Shown: piece after piece, positions 25,602-32,924 of the stretch
How positions within the stretch are numbered: the stretch's first letter is position 1
How the letters are laid out: every line of letters starts with the position of its first letter
NCBI RefSeq assembly: GCF_001647195.1
Contig: NZ_LVCV01000161.1
Coordinates: 1-64,000 of the forward strand
DNA length: 64,000 bases
Source of the DNA: Rhodococcus sp. EPR-157
GTDB taxonomy: Bacteria > Actinomycetota > Actinomycetes > Mycobacteriales > Mycobacteriaceae
Direction of reading: 5' to 3'
Program-made: the position numbers and the translations under genes
Notes under the pieces: model-generated
Databases searched by the model: none
What the model was told of the DNA's origin: nothing
The model's input: the letters and a program-made list of their open reading frames with translations, nothing else

Positions 25602-26363
25602 TCACAGGGGTTTTCTGCCGTCGAGCATTGCAATCAGCAGCTCACGCGGGAGCGAGAGTGGTGGCATCGAATCGAGATGAATGGCGTCGCTCGACTCGCC
25701 GCCCTTGATTTCGGCGACCTCGTCGTGCAGCCGTTCCATGGTGACATCGAGTCGATTCGCGCTGTCCGCTGCCTCGGTGAGCTCGGCGAGGAGCGGAGCG
25801 GGAATGGTGCCGTGGTACTTGTAGAAGATCTTGTGCTCGAGGCTTGCCCAGAAGTCCATCGCGATCGTGCGGATCTGCAGTTCCACCGGGACCGGTTGAA
25901 TGCGGTCGCTCATGAACACCGGTATCTCGACGATGAGGTGAAGGCTCTTGTAGCCGTTGGGTTTCGGAGCGGCGATGTAGTCCTTCACTTCGAGCACGCG
26001 GACGTCGGTCTGGCTGCCGATCATGTCCGCGATGCGGTAGGTGTCGGAGATGAAGCTGCATGTGATGCGAATGCCTGCGATGTCGACGATGTTGGTGCGG
26101 ATGTCGTCGAGTGTGAGAGGGCAGTTCTTTCGTCGTGCCTTGATGATGATGCTCTCCGGAGTCTTCAGCCGCGAACCGACGTGCTCGATCGGGCTGTACC
26201 GGTGGATGTGCGTGAACTCTTCCTTCAAGATATTGATCTTGGTCATGAGCTCGTCGATCCCGAACTTGTAGCTCATCATGAAGCGGGTGAAGTCGCTCCG
26301 AAGCTGATCGAAGTCGGCTATCTCGACGGCCTTGCCCCCGTTGTCCGTGGCGTTGCTTTCCAT
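25602..26363 (-). CDS. Small alarmone synthetase (RelA/SpoT-domain (p)ppGpp synthetase)
   Basis: 253-residue stand-alone (p)ppGpp synthetase that transfers pyrophosphate from ATP to GDP/GTP. RelA/SpoT-domain motifs are visible in order: HVGSRLKTPESI, DIAGIRITCSFISDTYRIAD, PKPNGYKSLHLIVE and PVELQIRTIAMDFWASLEHKIFYK. There is no HD hydrolase, TGS or ACT domain, so it belongs to the SAS (RelP/RelQ-like) class. Convergent with DUF72 with 15 bp between stops. Confidence 0.93.
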   Translation of the reverse strand: MESNATDNGGKAVEIADFDQLRSDFTRFMMSYKFGIDELMTKINILKEEFTHIHRYSPIEHVGSRLKTPESIIIKARRKNCPLTLDDIRTNIVDIAGIRITCSFISDTYRIADMIGSQTDVRVLEVKDYIAAPKPNGYKSLHLIVEIPVFMSDRIQPVPVELQIRTIAMDFWASLEHKIFYKYHGTIPAPLLAELTEAADSANRLDVTMERLHDEVAEIKGGESSDAIHLDSMPPLSLPRELLIAMLDGRKPL

Positions 26364-26396
26364 GGGTCGATTCTGTACTAAGCCCGGTTCGAACCG

Positions 26397-26666
26397 TCAT
26401 CTGTGCTGGTCGGCGCCGCGTGAGTCGAAGCTGGCGTCGGCGCACTGCGGTCCGAGTCGAGGGCTGAACGTCACGTCACCGCACGTTCGGCAGGCATGGG
26501 TGCGGTGATGTCCCCGGCCGCAGGAGCACGCCCTCGACCCGACCAGCACGGTTCGCGGGCCGAGGGCGTGACCGTGAGCGCACCATTGCGGTGCGCTCTC
26601 GACCCATCGATCGCCCAATCGATGGAGTGTGTGGCCGGCATCGCCGGCTCCGGCAGGGGTGTTCAT
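26397..26666 (-). CDS. Small Cys/His-rich hypothetical protein (zinc-ribbon-like)
   Basis: 89-residue protein with no family I recognise. It carries spaced metal-ligand pairs: WCAHGH, CSCGRGHHRTHACRTCG and a late Cys. The Cys-His-Cys-Cys pattern suggests one or two zinc ribbons. The opposite strand is also open here, so coding is not certain, but the ordered cysteines favour this strand. Its upstream region (26667-26820) holds an SOS-like box and two palindromes shared with the divergent hydrolase gene. Confidence 0.5.
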   Translation of the reverse strand: MNTPAGAGDAGHTLHRLGDRWVESAPQWCAHGHALGPRTVLVGSRACSCGRGHHRTHACRTCGDVTFSPRLGPQCADASFDSRGADQHR

Positions 26667-26739
26667 CTGGGACCGCCGATCGGAGTTGGACCGTCCGCGA
26701 GCGGGGGCTCCCGGACGGCCCGATCAGGTTACCATGTAT

Positions 26740-26755
26740 TCGAACGTATGTTCCC
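26740..26755. promoter_or_regulatory. LexA-like (Cheo-type) box
   Basis: TCGAACGTATGTTCCC fits the Gram-positive DinR consensus CGAACRNRYGTTYC at every position and differs from the mycobacterial TCGAAC-N4-GTTCGA at only the last two. It lies in the 154-bp divergent region, 66 bp from the hydrolase start and 74 bp from the small zinc-ribbon gene, so its target gene is ambiguous. Confidence 0.5.
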
Positions 26756-26776
26756 ATTGCTTCGGTGAACGATCCC

Positions 26777-26802
26777 GAATACGGTATTCCGTAATTACGG
26801 AA
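26777..26802. promoter_or_regulatory. Two interlocked perfect palindromes, likely repressor operators
   Basis: GAATACGGTATTC (13 bp, perfect around a central G, 26777-26789) overlaps TTCCGTAATTACGGAA (16 bp, perfect, 26787-26802). The second ends 18 bp before the hydrolase ATG. The downstream gene pair includes an ArsR-type repressor, making autoregulation through these sites likely. Confidence 0.65.
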
Positions 26803-26820
26803 AAACAGAGAGGGATACCG

Positions 26821-27909
26821 ATGCGTCGCACCGTCGCTGCTTCCGCCGGATGTGTGGCCGCACTGTTCGCGGCCGGATGCTCCGCTACGGAGTCGAACAC
26901 GCAAGAACCAGACAACTGCGCCCCGGTGATGTCGACTGATTTGAACACCCAGGAGGGCTGGCTGGGGTTGATCGAGCAATCCCCGGAGACGGTATCTCTC
27001 GTCGTCGACGATGGCCGTGGCCACGTCGTCGAGCATCGGCAGGACGAACAGCAGGCATTGGCTTCCGCGGTCAAGGTCGTCCACCTGGCCGCGTATTCGC
27101 GTGCGGTCGCCGCTGGACAATTGGACGCCGACGAGCAAGTGCCACTGCTGGATTGGGAGCGCTGGTACGTCCCAGGGACCGACGGAGGTGCGCACCCGGC
27201 GGCGCTGGACAGGTTGGGCATTGCCAACGACGGTGTCGGTGCCACGGACCTCGGCGCAACAGTCCGACTGGACGACATGGTCACCGCGATGATTCAGGAG
27301 AGCGACAACGCGGTGCCCGACTACCTCCGCTACCGACTCGGAGACGATGTACTCGTAGAGGCCGCTGCGGCAGGCGGCTGGGAAGGATTCGAGGCGCCGA
27401 CGCTCGTCACAACTGTTCTGGCGGTGTTCGATCCCGCTCTGGGCGAGGGTGATCAGTGGGCTACTGCCCAACGATGGGCATTCGACGAGCAATTCCGCGC
27501 CGTCACCGGCGCAGACGTCGTGGTACCCGCCTACGCAGATCAGGCCGCGTCGGTAGAGCTTGTGGGCGCGAGAGGTTCTGCTGCGCAGCTCGATTCGATG
27601 TATCGATCTCTTGCCGACGGCAGTTTCGGTGAGGGAGCCGACATCGCTCTTCGGCAGCTCGAGTACCAGCCGGCACCGGACGGCGCGGAAGGAATGGGCT
27701 TCAAGGGCGGCAATCTGCCCGGTGTCCTGACTCAGGCATTCGAGCTACGGCGCGACGACGACACCGTCGCCACTGCGGTGTGGTTGACCGACGGCTTGCC
27801 CGCCGACCGATACGACGCGGCCAACGCAGGCTTCGGAAACCAGCAGATGTTGATCATCGACGCCTTGCAGTCCCCGGAGGTCCTGGACCGGATAGCCTGC
27901 GTCGTGTGA
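26821..27909 (+). CDS. Lipoprotein serine hydrolase, class A beta-lactamase fold
   Basis: 362-residue exported lipoprotein with lipobox LFAAGC (Cys20) and strong Shine-Dalgarno GAGAGGG before the ATG at 26821. Catalytic motifs of the penicillin-binding/beta-lactamase fold are present: SxxK as Ser82-Ala-Val-Lys85, SDN at 161-163 (QESDNAVPDYL) and a KTG variant Lys295-Gly-Gly. No Glu166-type omega loop could be assigned, so true beta-lactamase activity is doubtful; an esterase or peptidase is equally possible. It overlaps the ArsR regulator gene at GTGTGA, so regulator and enzyme are one transcriptional unit. Confidence 0.85.
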   Translation: MRRTVAASAGCVAALFAAGCSATESNTQEPDNCAPVMSTDLNTQEGWLGLIEQSPETVSLVVDDGRGHVVEHRQDEQQALASAVKVVHLAAYSRAVAAGQLDADEQVPLLDWERWYVPGTDGGAHPAALDRLGIANDGVGATDLGATVRLDDMVTAMIQESDNAVPDYLRYRLGDDVLVEAAAAGGWEGFEAPTLVTTVLAVFDPALGEGDQWATAQRWAFDEQFRAVTGADVVVPAYADQAASVELVGARGSAAQLDSMYRSLADGSFGEGADIALRQLEYQPAPDGAEGMGFKGGNLPGVLTQAFELRRDDDTVATAVWLTDGLPADRYDAANAGFGNQQMLIIDALQSPEVLDRIACVV

Positions 27910-28379
27910 ACGAGCAGTTCGAGGCGAGGTTGGCCGAGCTGGAGGCACGCGTCGCCGAGCTCGAGCGTCGAGGGAGCGGCGACGCGGCAGGCACAAGCAT
28001 GCCCACCGGCGGTGCCGTCGCCTATCAGGGCGATGTGCACCTGCACGGCGACGTCACGTGGAATATCGGCTACTCCCCCGATGCCGTGCTCGAACTGTCG
28101 GTGGCGCGAACCTCCGAGGTGCTTGCCGCGTTGGGCCATCCGGTGCGGCTGCAGATCGTTCGGAGGCTGTTGCGGGGTCCGGCCAACGCGGCAGACCTCC
28201 AGGAGGTGGTGGGGCTGGGATCCACCGGCCAGGTCTATCACCACCTCAAAGCCCTCGGATCGGCGAACGTGGTCGAACAACACGGCAGAGGTGATTACCG
28301 AATCAACGCGAAGAAGGTTGTGCCGCTGCTGGTGTCCATGCTCGCGGCAGCGGATATTTCGGGCGAACTCGGGACATAG
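27906..28379 (+). CDS. ArsR-type winged-helix regulator with N-terminal coiled coil
   Basis: 157-residue regulator. The GTG at 27906 overlaps the hydrolase stop. Residues 1-25 form a heptad-like coiled coil (FEARLAELEARVAELERR). A short beta segment (GDVHLHGDVTWNIGY) follows, then the ArsR/HTH_5 domain: LAALGHPVRLQIVRRLLRGPANAADLQEVVGLGSTGQVYHHLKAL. No metal-binding ELCVCDL motif is present, so the inducer is probably not a metal. Translational coupling to the beta-lactamase-fold lipoprotein and the palindromes upstream suggest it represses its own operon. Confidence 0.85.
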   Translation: MNEQFEARLAELEARVAELERRGSGDAAGTSMPTGGAVAYQGDVHLHGDVTWNIGYSPDAVLELSVARTSEVLAALGHPVRLQIVRRLLRGPANAADLQEVVGLGSTGQVYHHLKALGSANVVEQHGRGDYRINAKKVVPLLVSMLAAADISGELGT

Positions 28380-28426
28380 CGCAGTCTCACCGATGAGTTT
28401 CGGGTTCGGGCGGTGTCGATACAGGC

Positions 28427-28834
28427 ATGACTACAACCACAACCCCGGCGACCGCCTCGCGCACCGCAGCCCGCATCGGCTGGGCGCTGACGGCCCTCCT
28501 CGCGATCTTTCTGATCTTCGACGGAGTCACCAAGTTGATCAATGTGCAGCAAGTGCGAGATGCGACAGTCGATCTCGGACTCCGAGAGGAGATGACGCCG
28601 GTCATCGGCGTCGTACTGCTCGTGTGCGTTGCGCTGTATCTCGTGCCGCGGACAGCGTTCCTCGGCGCGGTCTTGTTGACCGGCTACCTCGGCGGCGCGG
28701 TCCTGACCAACTGGCGCGTCGACAAGCCGCTGTTCAGTACTGTGCTGTTCGCCGTGTACATGGGCGTTGCCGTCTGGGGTGCGTTGTACCTGCGCGATCC
28801 TCGGGTTCGACAGGTCATGCCGATCGTGCGCTGA
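28427..28834 (+). CDS. DoxX-like four-helix membrane protein
   Basis: 135-residue integral membrane protein with four predicted helices: WALTALLAIFLIFDGVTKL, VIGVVLLVCVALYLVP, AVLLTGYLGGAVLTNW and TVLFAVYMGVAVWGALYL. The first helix ending DGVTK and the central GYLGGA are typical of the DoxX-like family found across actinobacteria. Function unknown; some relatives link redox enzymes to the membrane. It follows the ArsR gene by 47 bp and may belong to the same transcript. Confidence 0.85.
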   Translation: MTTTTTPATASRTAARIGWALTALLAIFLIFDGVTKLINVQQVRDATVDLGLREEMTPVIGVVLLVCVALYLVPRTAFLGAVLLTGYLGGAVLTNWRVDKPLFSTVLFAVYMGVAVWGALYLRDPRVRQVMPIVR

Positions 28835-28860
28835 TACCGCCGGTGCGCGCGTGGTTGCGG

Positions 28861-28943
28861 TCGGAACGTGACTGCGGTCGGAATGTGACTACGGTCGGAA
28901 TGTGACTACGGTCGGAATGTGACTACGTCGGAACGGGACTACG
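28861..28943. repeat. 17-bp tandem repeat, about five copies
   Basis: Units of TCGGAATGTGACTACGG: one variant copy, two perfect copies, then two shortened or variant copies running into the stop codon of the helicase gene. It fills most of the gap between the convergent DoxX and helicase genes. No hairpin potential is evident. Confidence 0.85.
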
Positions 28944-30921
28944 CGCGCTCGGCCCGCGCCGCCAAGAACGCCTCGGGGTCGATCAGATCCGACTGCCCGA
29001 CGATGGAGCCGAGATCGGCGATCCGCTCGATGCCGGTCAGCACCATTTCCTCCTCGACGGTTCCCTCGGCGTAGCCGTAGTAGCAGGTCGACGTCGTGTG
29101 CTGATGGTCCTTGTCGATGCGATTTGCGCGGCCTTCGATCTGGCGGATGTCGATCGGGGTCCATCGAGGGTCGTGGATGAGCGTCACGCGCGGTGCCGAC
29201 GTCGAGACGGACGGGAGCGAAGCCTGCGGGGAACCCCGATGATGCGCGTCCGGCAGCAGCAATTCGTTGGTGTGGAGGTTGATCGCGCTCGTCGTGGTGG
29301 ACACGATGACGCGGGATGCGCCGGTCTGAAACCGTCGAATCTGCACTTCCTGCTCCGGACTGCTCATGCTGCCGTCGACGACTGCGACGTCGAGGCCCTC
29401 CTCGCGCAGGGTCTCGGCAAGGGCCGCCACGGACTCGCGGTAGAACATCGACACGAACACCTGATTACCGTCCCGCACCCAAGATCGAACTTGGTCGGCC
29501 GTCGCGGGAATCCTCAGGTAAGAGCACTTCTGGCGAAACCGCAACGTTGCAGCACGGGTGCTCGGATTCTTCTGCAGCACCCGCTTCCCACCAGACAACT
29601 TCCACAACGGGAGGCCCAGTTCCTTGCGGTAGTCGACCCACGCCGAGTTGTACAACCGCTTCTGAGCTGCCGTGAGCTCCTGCCCGAGAGGCTCACGTGG
29701 GGTCGGCGGCGAGGGACGGGAGATGGACCACGGCACGGCTCCTCCGGACAACCACCGGTGGATGGTTCCGATGTCGCGTTCGCGTCGGGCAGCGTCCTCG
29801 GGTTCCCAGCGCCAGGTCTTCAGACCGGTCGTCGCTTTGCCTTCCTTCAATGCAAAGCCCTCGTCCTGCAGGAATGCCGCCCACTTGGTTGTCACCGCGT
29901 AGCCGAGAGCGTCCTCGTCGCCGATGATCTGCCCGTCCCCGCGACTGAGTTCGATGGCTCGGGCCATGTAGGCGAAGTGCATCGGCTGGTATCCAGGAGT
30001 TGCAGACATCCATACGACGGCGCGTGCGGCCTCCTGGTAGCGCCACAGAATCTGCGACTGCTGGGACTCGATGTTCATCAAGGCGTGTGACTCGTCCGCG
30101 ATGACGATGTCGATGTCGAACCGCAGCTCGCCGAGTGTGATGGTTCGCTTGTTCTGGGTCTTCTTGCGTTTGCCGAGATCGGTGTCCTCGGGAACGGTGA
30201 GAAGCTTCTTCGTGGACTGGTAGGTGACCAGCAGCCAGCGCTTGCGGTCCGCCGGATCCACGTCGGCTTCGGTGTCGGCGATCGTGCGCCGCCAGCCGGG
30301 GAGAGCGCCTTTGGGGGCGACGACGAGGACCGTACCGATGCTCGGATCCTTCATCTGACGAACGGCCTCGCACACGGCCAACGTCTTGCCGAGTCCCGTC
30401 GAGTCCATCTGGGCGAAGTAGGGGAAGCCGTTCGCCATGGCGTCGAGCTGCCTCCGAACCGATTCCAGTTGGGTTTCGCGAGGCGTCATCGAGCGCTCGT
30501 GGACTACCTCGTCACGCCACTCTTCGTTCGCGTCGTCCTCGACCCACCGCTGCAGGCTGTACGGCATCGACTCGAACGAGGCCAACCCGTCGGGAAGCTC
30601 GGTTCCGTAGTACGCGAACACTCGTAGGCCCGGATGCCAACGCGCGCCGGACGCCGAGGCGAGTGCTCTGTCCTCGAACGGGACGTCCAGCACCCACACG
30701 CGCTCGCCTGGGTCGGGCATTCTCAGGTCAGGTGACGCGGTCTTGCGAACCGCCTTCTTTCGCGTGGCCGGCCGCCTCTTGGAGGCTGTTGTCTTGGAGG
30801 CAGTTGAATTGGACGCCGCACCCGTCGACTGCTTGAACTTGCGCGCCGCAGCGCTCTTGCCCGCGGCGACCGTGCGGGCAGTGGTGGTGGGCTTTCGTCG
30901 ACGTGGTGGCACGACAGACAC
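28939..30921 (-). CDS. SF2 (SNF2-like) helicase with DUF5710-like N-terminal domain
   Basis: 660-residue superfamily 2 ATPase. After a Lys/Arg/Ala/Thr-rich, probably DNA-binding tail (residues ~5-75) comes a segment like DUF5710 (WVLDVPFEDRALASASGARWHPGLRVFAYYG). The helicase core has Walker A DSTGLGKTLAV, motif II ADESHAL, motif III SATPG and motif VI QIEGRANRID. GTG 30921 is preferred because GAGG lies 9 bp upstream and the longer ATG frame (30993) would overlap the divergent amidotransferase region. This combination is common in phage or mobile-element proteins, but no phage genes adjoin. Its biological target is unknown. Confidence 0.85.
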   Translation of the reverse strand: MSVVPPRRRKPTTTARTVAAGKSAAARKFKQSTGAASNSTASKTTASKRRPATRKKAVRKTASPDLRMPDPGERVWVLDVPFEDRALASASGARWHPGLRVFAYYGTELPDGLASFESMPYSLQRWVEDDANEEWRDEVVHERSMTPRETQLESVRRQLDAMANGFPYFAQMDSTGLGKTLAVCEAVRQMKDPSIGTVLVVAPKGALPGWRRTIADTEADVDPADRKRWLLVTYQSTKKLLTVPEDTDLGKRKKTQNKRTITLGELRFDIDIVIADESHALMNIESQQSQILWRYQEAARAVVWMSATPGYQPMHFAYMARAIELSRGDGQIIGDEDALGYAVTTKWAAFLQDEGFALKEGKATTGLKTWRWEPEDAARRERDIGTIHRWLSGGAVPWSISRPSPPTPREPLGQELTAAQKRLYNSAWVDYRKELGLPLWKLSGGKRVLQKNPSTRAATLRFRQKCSYLRIPATADQVRSWVRDGNQVFVSMFYRESVAALAETLREEGLDVAVVDGSMSSPEQEVQIRRFQTGASRVIVSTTTSAINLHTNELLLPDAHHRGSPQASLPSVSTSAPRVTLIHDPRWTPIDIRQIEGRANRIDKDHQHTTSTCYYGYAEGTVEEEMVLTGIERIADLGSIVGQSDLIDPEAFLAARAERA

Positions 30922-31024
30922 CGTAAAGCACCTCACCGACAGATCCACGGACTGCACCGGCGTGGGGTCTGGCGTAGCCTTCGGCGGCGACATGGATGTC
31001 GGTGCGAGTAGAGGTGAACGAGCT

Positions 31025-31714
31025 GTGGGTAGTAGTCGTGCGGTCGTGCTCGTCCACGACCGTGACCGGGCGCTCGGTTACCGCAACATCGGAACCCTCG
31101 GGCCGGAGTTGCGCAGCCGGGGCTACGAGCTGGACGTGCATTCCTTCGACTACGGACTCGGTGAGGTTCCCCCTGCCCTCGACGATGCGGCGATGCTCGT
31201 GGTCATGGGATCTCCCGATGCCGCGTACGACGAGACTCCGTGGATTGCAGCCGAGAGTGCATATCTGCAGACGGCGATCGAGATGGACGTGCCGATTCTG
31301 GGCGTGTGTTTCGGCGGACAACTGCTGGCACGGGTACTCGGCGGAACAGTGACGGAGTCGCAGTTTCCGGAGCACGGTCTGATCGAGATCGCGACGTCCC
31401 GGCCCGAATTGATAGGTCCCGGCCCCTGGATGGAGTACCACGGCGACACATTCGTAGCCCCCGAGAGCGCGACGGTGATAGCCCGCAACGACGCTGGTCA
31501 GCAGGCGTTCGTGCAGGGACGGCACCTCGGTCTGCAGTTCCATCCGGAGATCGACGTCGACGTCTTCGAATCGTGGGCCGTTGCCTGGGTGCGCGACGGT
31601 GTCGAGCAGGACCAGGACATGGTCGATGTCATTCGCAAGGATCTGACTGCCAACGAGGTCGAGCTGCGCGTCCGGTGCAGCGCGCTGCTCGACGCCTGGA
31701 TTTCCGGCCACTGA
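31025..31714 (+). CDS. Class I glutamine amidotransferase-like protein
   Basis: 229-residue GATase1-fold protein related to the C-terminal domain of GMP synthase. The nucleophile elbow is GVCFGGQLLARVLGG with the catalytic Cys. The His/Glu pair is in LGLQFHPEID. GTG 31025 has a GAGG about 10 bp upstream; ATG 30992 is an alternative giving 11 more residues. It is a stand-alone domain, so it may serve as a gamma-glutamyl hydrolase or a transferase lacking its synthetase partner. The next gene begins 49 bp downstream on the same strand. Confidence 0.88.
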   Translation: MGSSRAVVLVHDRDRALGYRNIGTLGPELRSRGYELDVHSFDYGLGEVPPALDDAAMLVVMGSPDAAYDETPWIAAESAYLQTAIEMDVPILGVCFGGQLLARVLGGTVTESQFPEHGLIEIATSRPELIGPGPWMEYHGDTFVAPESATVIARNDAGQQAFVQGRHLGLQFHPEIDVDVFESWAVAWVRDGVEQDQDMVDVIRKDLTANEVELRVRCSALLDAWISGH

Positions 31715-31763
31715 CCCCCTCTTCCACGACACCGACGGTGGGGCTCCCGCTACGGTGGAGGGC

Positions 31764-32924
31764 ATGAACTTCAGCGACCATCAGATCGGCATCTATGCGC
31801 AGGGCATGTTCACCGATCAGAGGCCGCAGATCACGACGAACCTCTCTGAGCTCGAAGCGGAGGCCGCGGAGTCGTTGACTGCCGAGGCGCTGGGGTACAT
31901 CGTCGCCAGCGCCGGCAGCGGCTCGACGGCGCGTGCCAACCGGGATGCGTTCGACGCTTGGCGGATTGCGCCGCGCATGATGAGAAGTTCCGTCGAACGT
32001 GACCATTCGTGCACGATCCTCGGCACCGAATCGGCTGCGCCGTTGCTGATCGCGCCCGTCGGAATCCAGACGCTGGCGCATCCGGACGGCGAACTCGCCA
32101 CCGTCAGGGCCGCGGCTGCTCTCGGCGTCCCGTACGTGCATTCGACGCAGGCCTCGCACTCGTTCGAGCAGATCGCCGAAGCCGGTGGCAATGCAGCCCG
32201 GTGGTATCAGTTGTATTGGCCTACAGACGAATCCGTGCTGTTGAGTTTTCTGGGCCGCGCGAAGGACTCGGGGTTCACCACGCTCGTCCTCACGCTGGAC
32301 ACGACGTTGCTCGGATGGCGCCCGGCGGATCTCGACCGCGGCTACCTCCCGTTTCTGGCCAATCTGGGAATCGAGAACTACCTGACCGATCCCGCATTCC
32401 AAGCCGGCCTCGAGCAGTCCGTCGAAGCCAATCCCGTTGCCGCTGCGATGCACTGGGCTCAGATGTTCCCGAATCCCGGGCTGAGTTGGTCGCAGCTGGC
32501 CTTCCTTCGCGAGCATTGGGACGGGCCGATCGTACTGAAGGGCATCTGCACCGTCGGCGATGCACGTCTGGCCCTCGATCACGGTGTCGACGGAATCGTC
32601 GTATCGAACCATGGTGGTCGTCAGATCGATGGTGCCCGAGCATCGTTGGATGCCCTACCCGAGATCGTGGACGCCGTCGGCGAACAGCTGACGGTTCTGT
32701 TCGACTCCGGTGTGAGGACCGGTGCCGACATGGCGAAGGCCCTCGCGCTCGGCGCCGATGCGGTGCTGCTCGGTAGGCCGTTCCTCTACGGACTCGCCCT
32801 CGGCGGTCAGGAAGGCGTCGAGCACGTCCTGCGCTGCATTCTGGCCGAATTCGATCTTGTCACCAGCCTTTCCGGACACACCGGTGCCGCCGAGCTCGAC
32901 CGCGATTCGGTGGTTCACGTATGA
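31764..32924 (+). CDS. FMN-dependent alpha-hydroxy-acid oxidase (lactate 2-monooxygenase-like)
   Basis: 386-residue flavoprotein of the glycolate oxidase/lactate monooxygenase family. It has the N-terminal RIAPRMMRSSVERDHSCTILG, the FMN-binding LLIAPVGIQTLAHPDGE, STQASHSFEQIAEAG, the active-site SNHGGRQIDG with the catalytic His, and the phosphate site FDSGVRTGADMAKALALGADAVLLGRPF. Length near 390 fits lactate 2-monooxygenase rather than short oxidases. ATG 31764 is used; GTG 31755 is an in-frame alternative. Its stop overlaps the start of the GH13 gene in ATGA. Confidence 0.88.
   Translation: MNFSDHQIGIYAQGMFTDQRPQITTNLSELEAEAAESLTAEALGYIVASAGSGSTARANRDAFDAWRIAPRMMRSSVERDHSCTILGTESAAPLLIAPVGIQTLAHPDGELATVRAAAALGVPYVHSTQASHSFEQIAEAGGNAARWYQLYWPTDESVLLSFLGRAKDSGFTTLVLTLDTTLLGWRPADLDRGYLPFLANLGIENYLTDPAFQAGLEQSVEANPVAAAMHWAQMFPNPGLSWSQLAFLREHWDGPIVLKGICTVGDARLALDHGVDGIVVSNHGGRQIDGARASLDALPEIVDAVGEQLTVLFDSGVRTGADMAKALALGADAVLLGRPFLYGLALGGQEGVEHVLRCILAEFDLVTSLSGHTGAAELDRDSVVHV

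Noticed and set aside
26821-27909. True class A beta-lactamase
   Set aside because: SxxK, SDN and KGG are present, but no omega-loop Glu could be identified, so only the fold is claimed.
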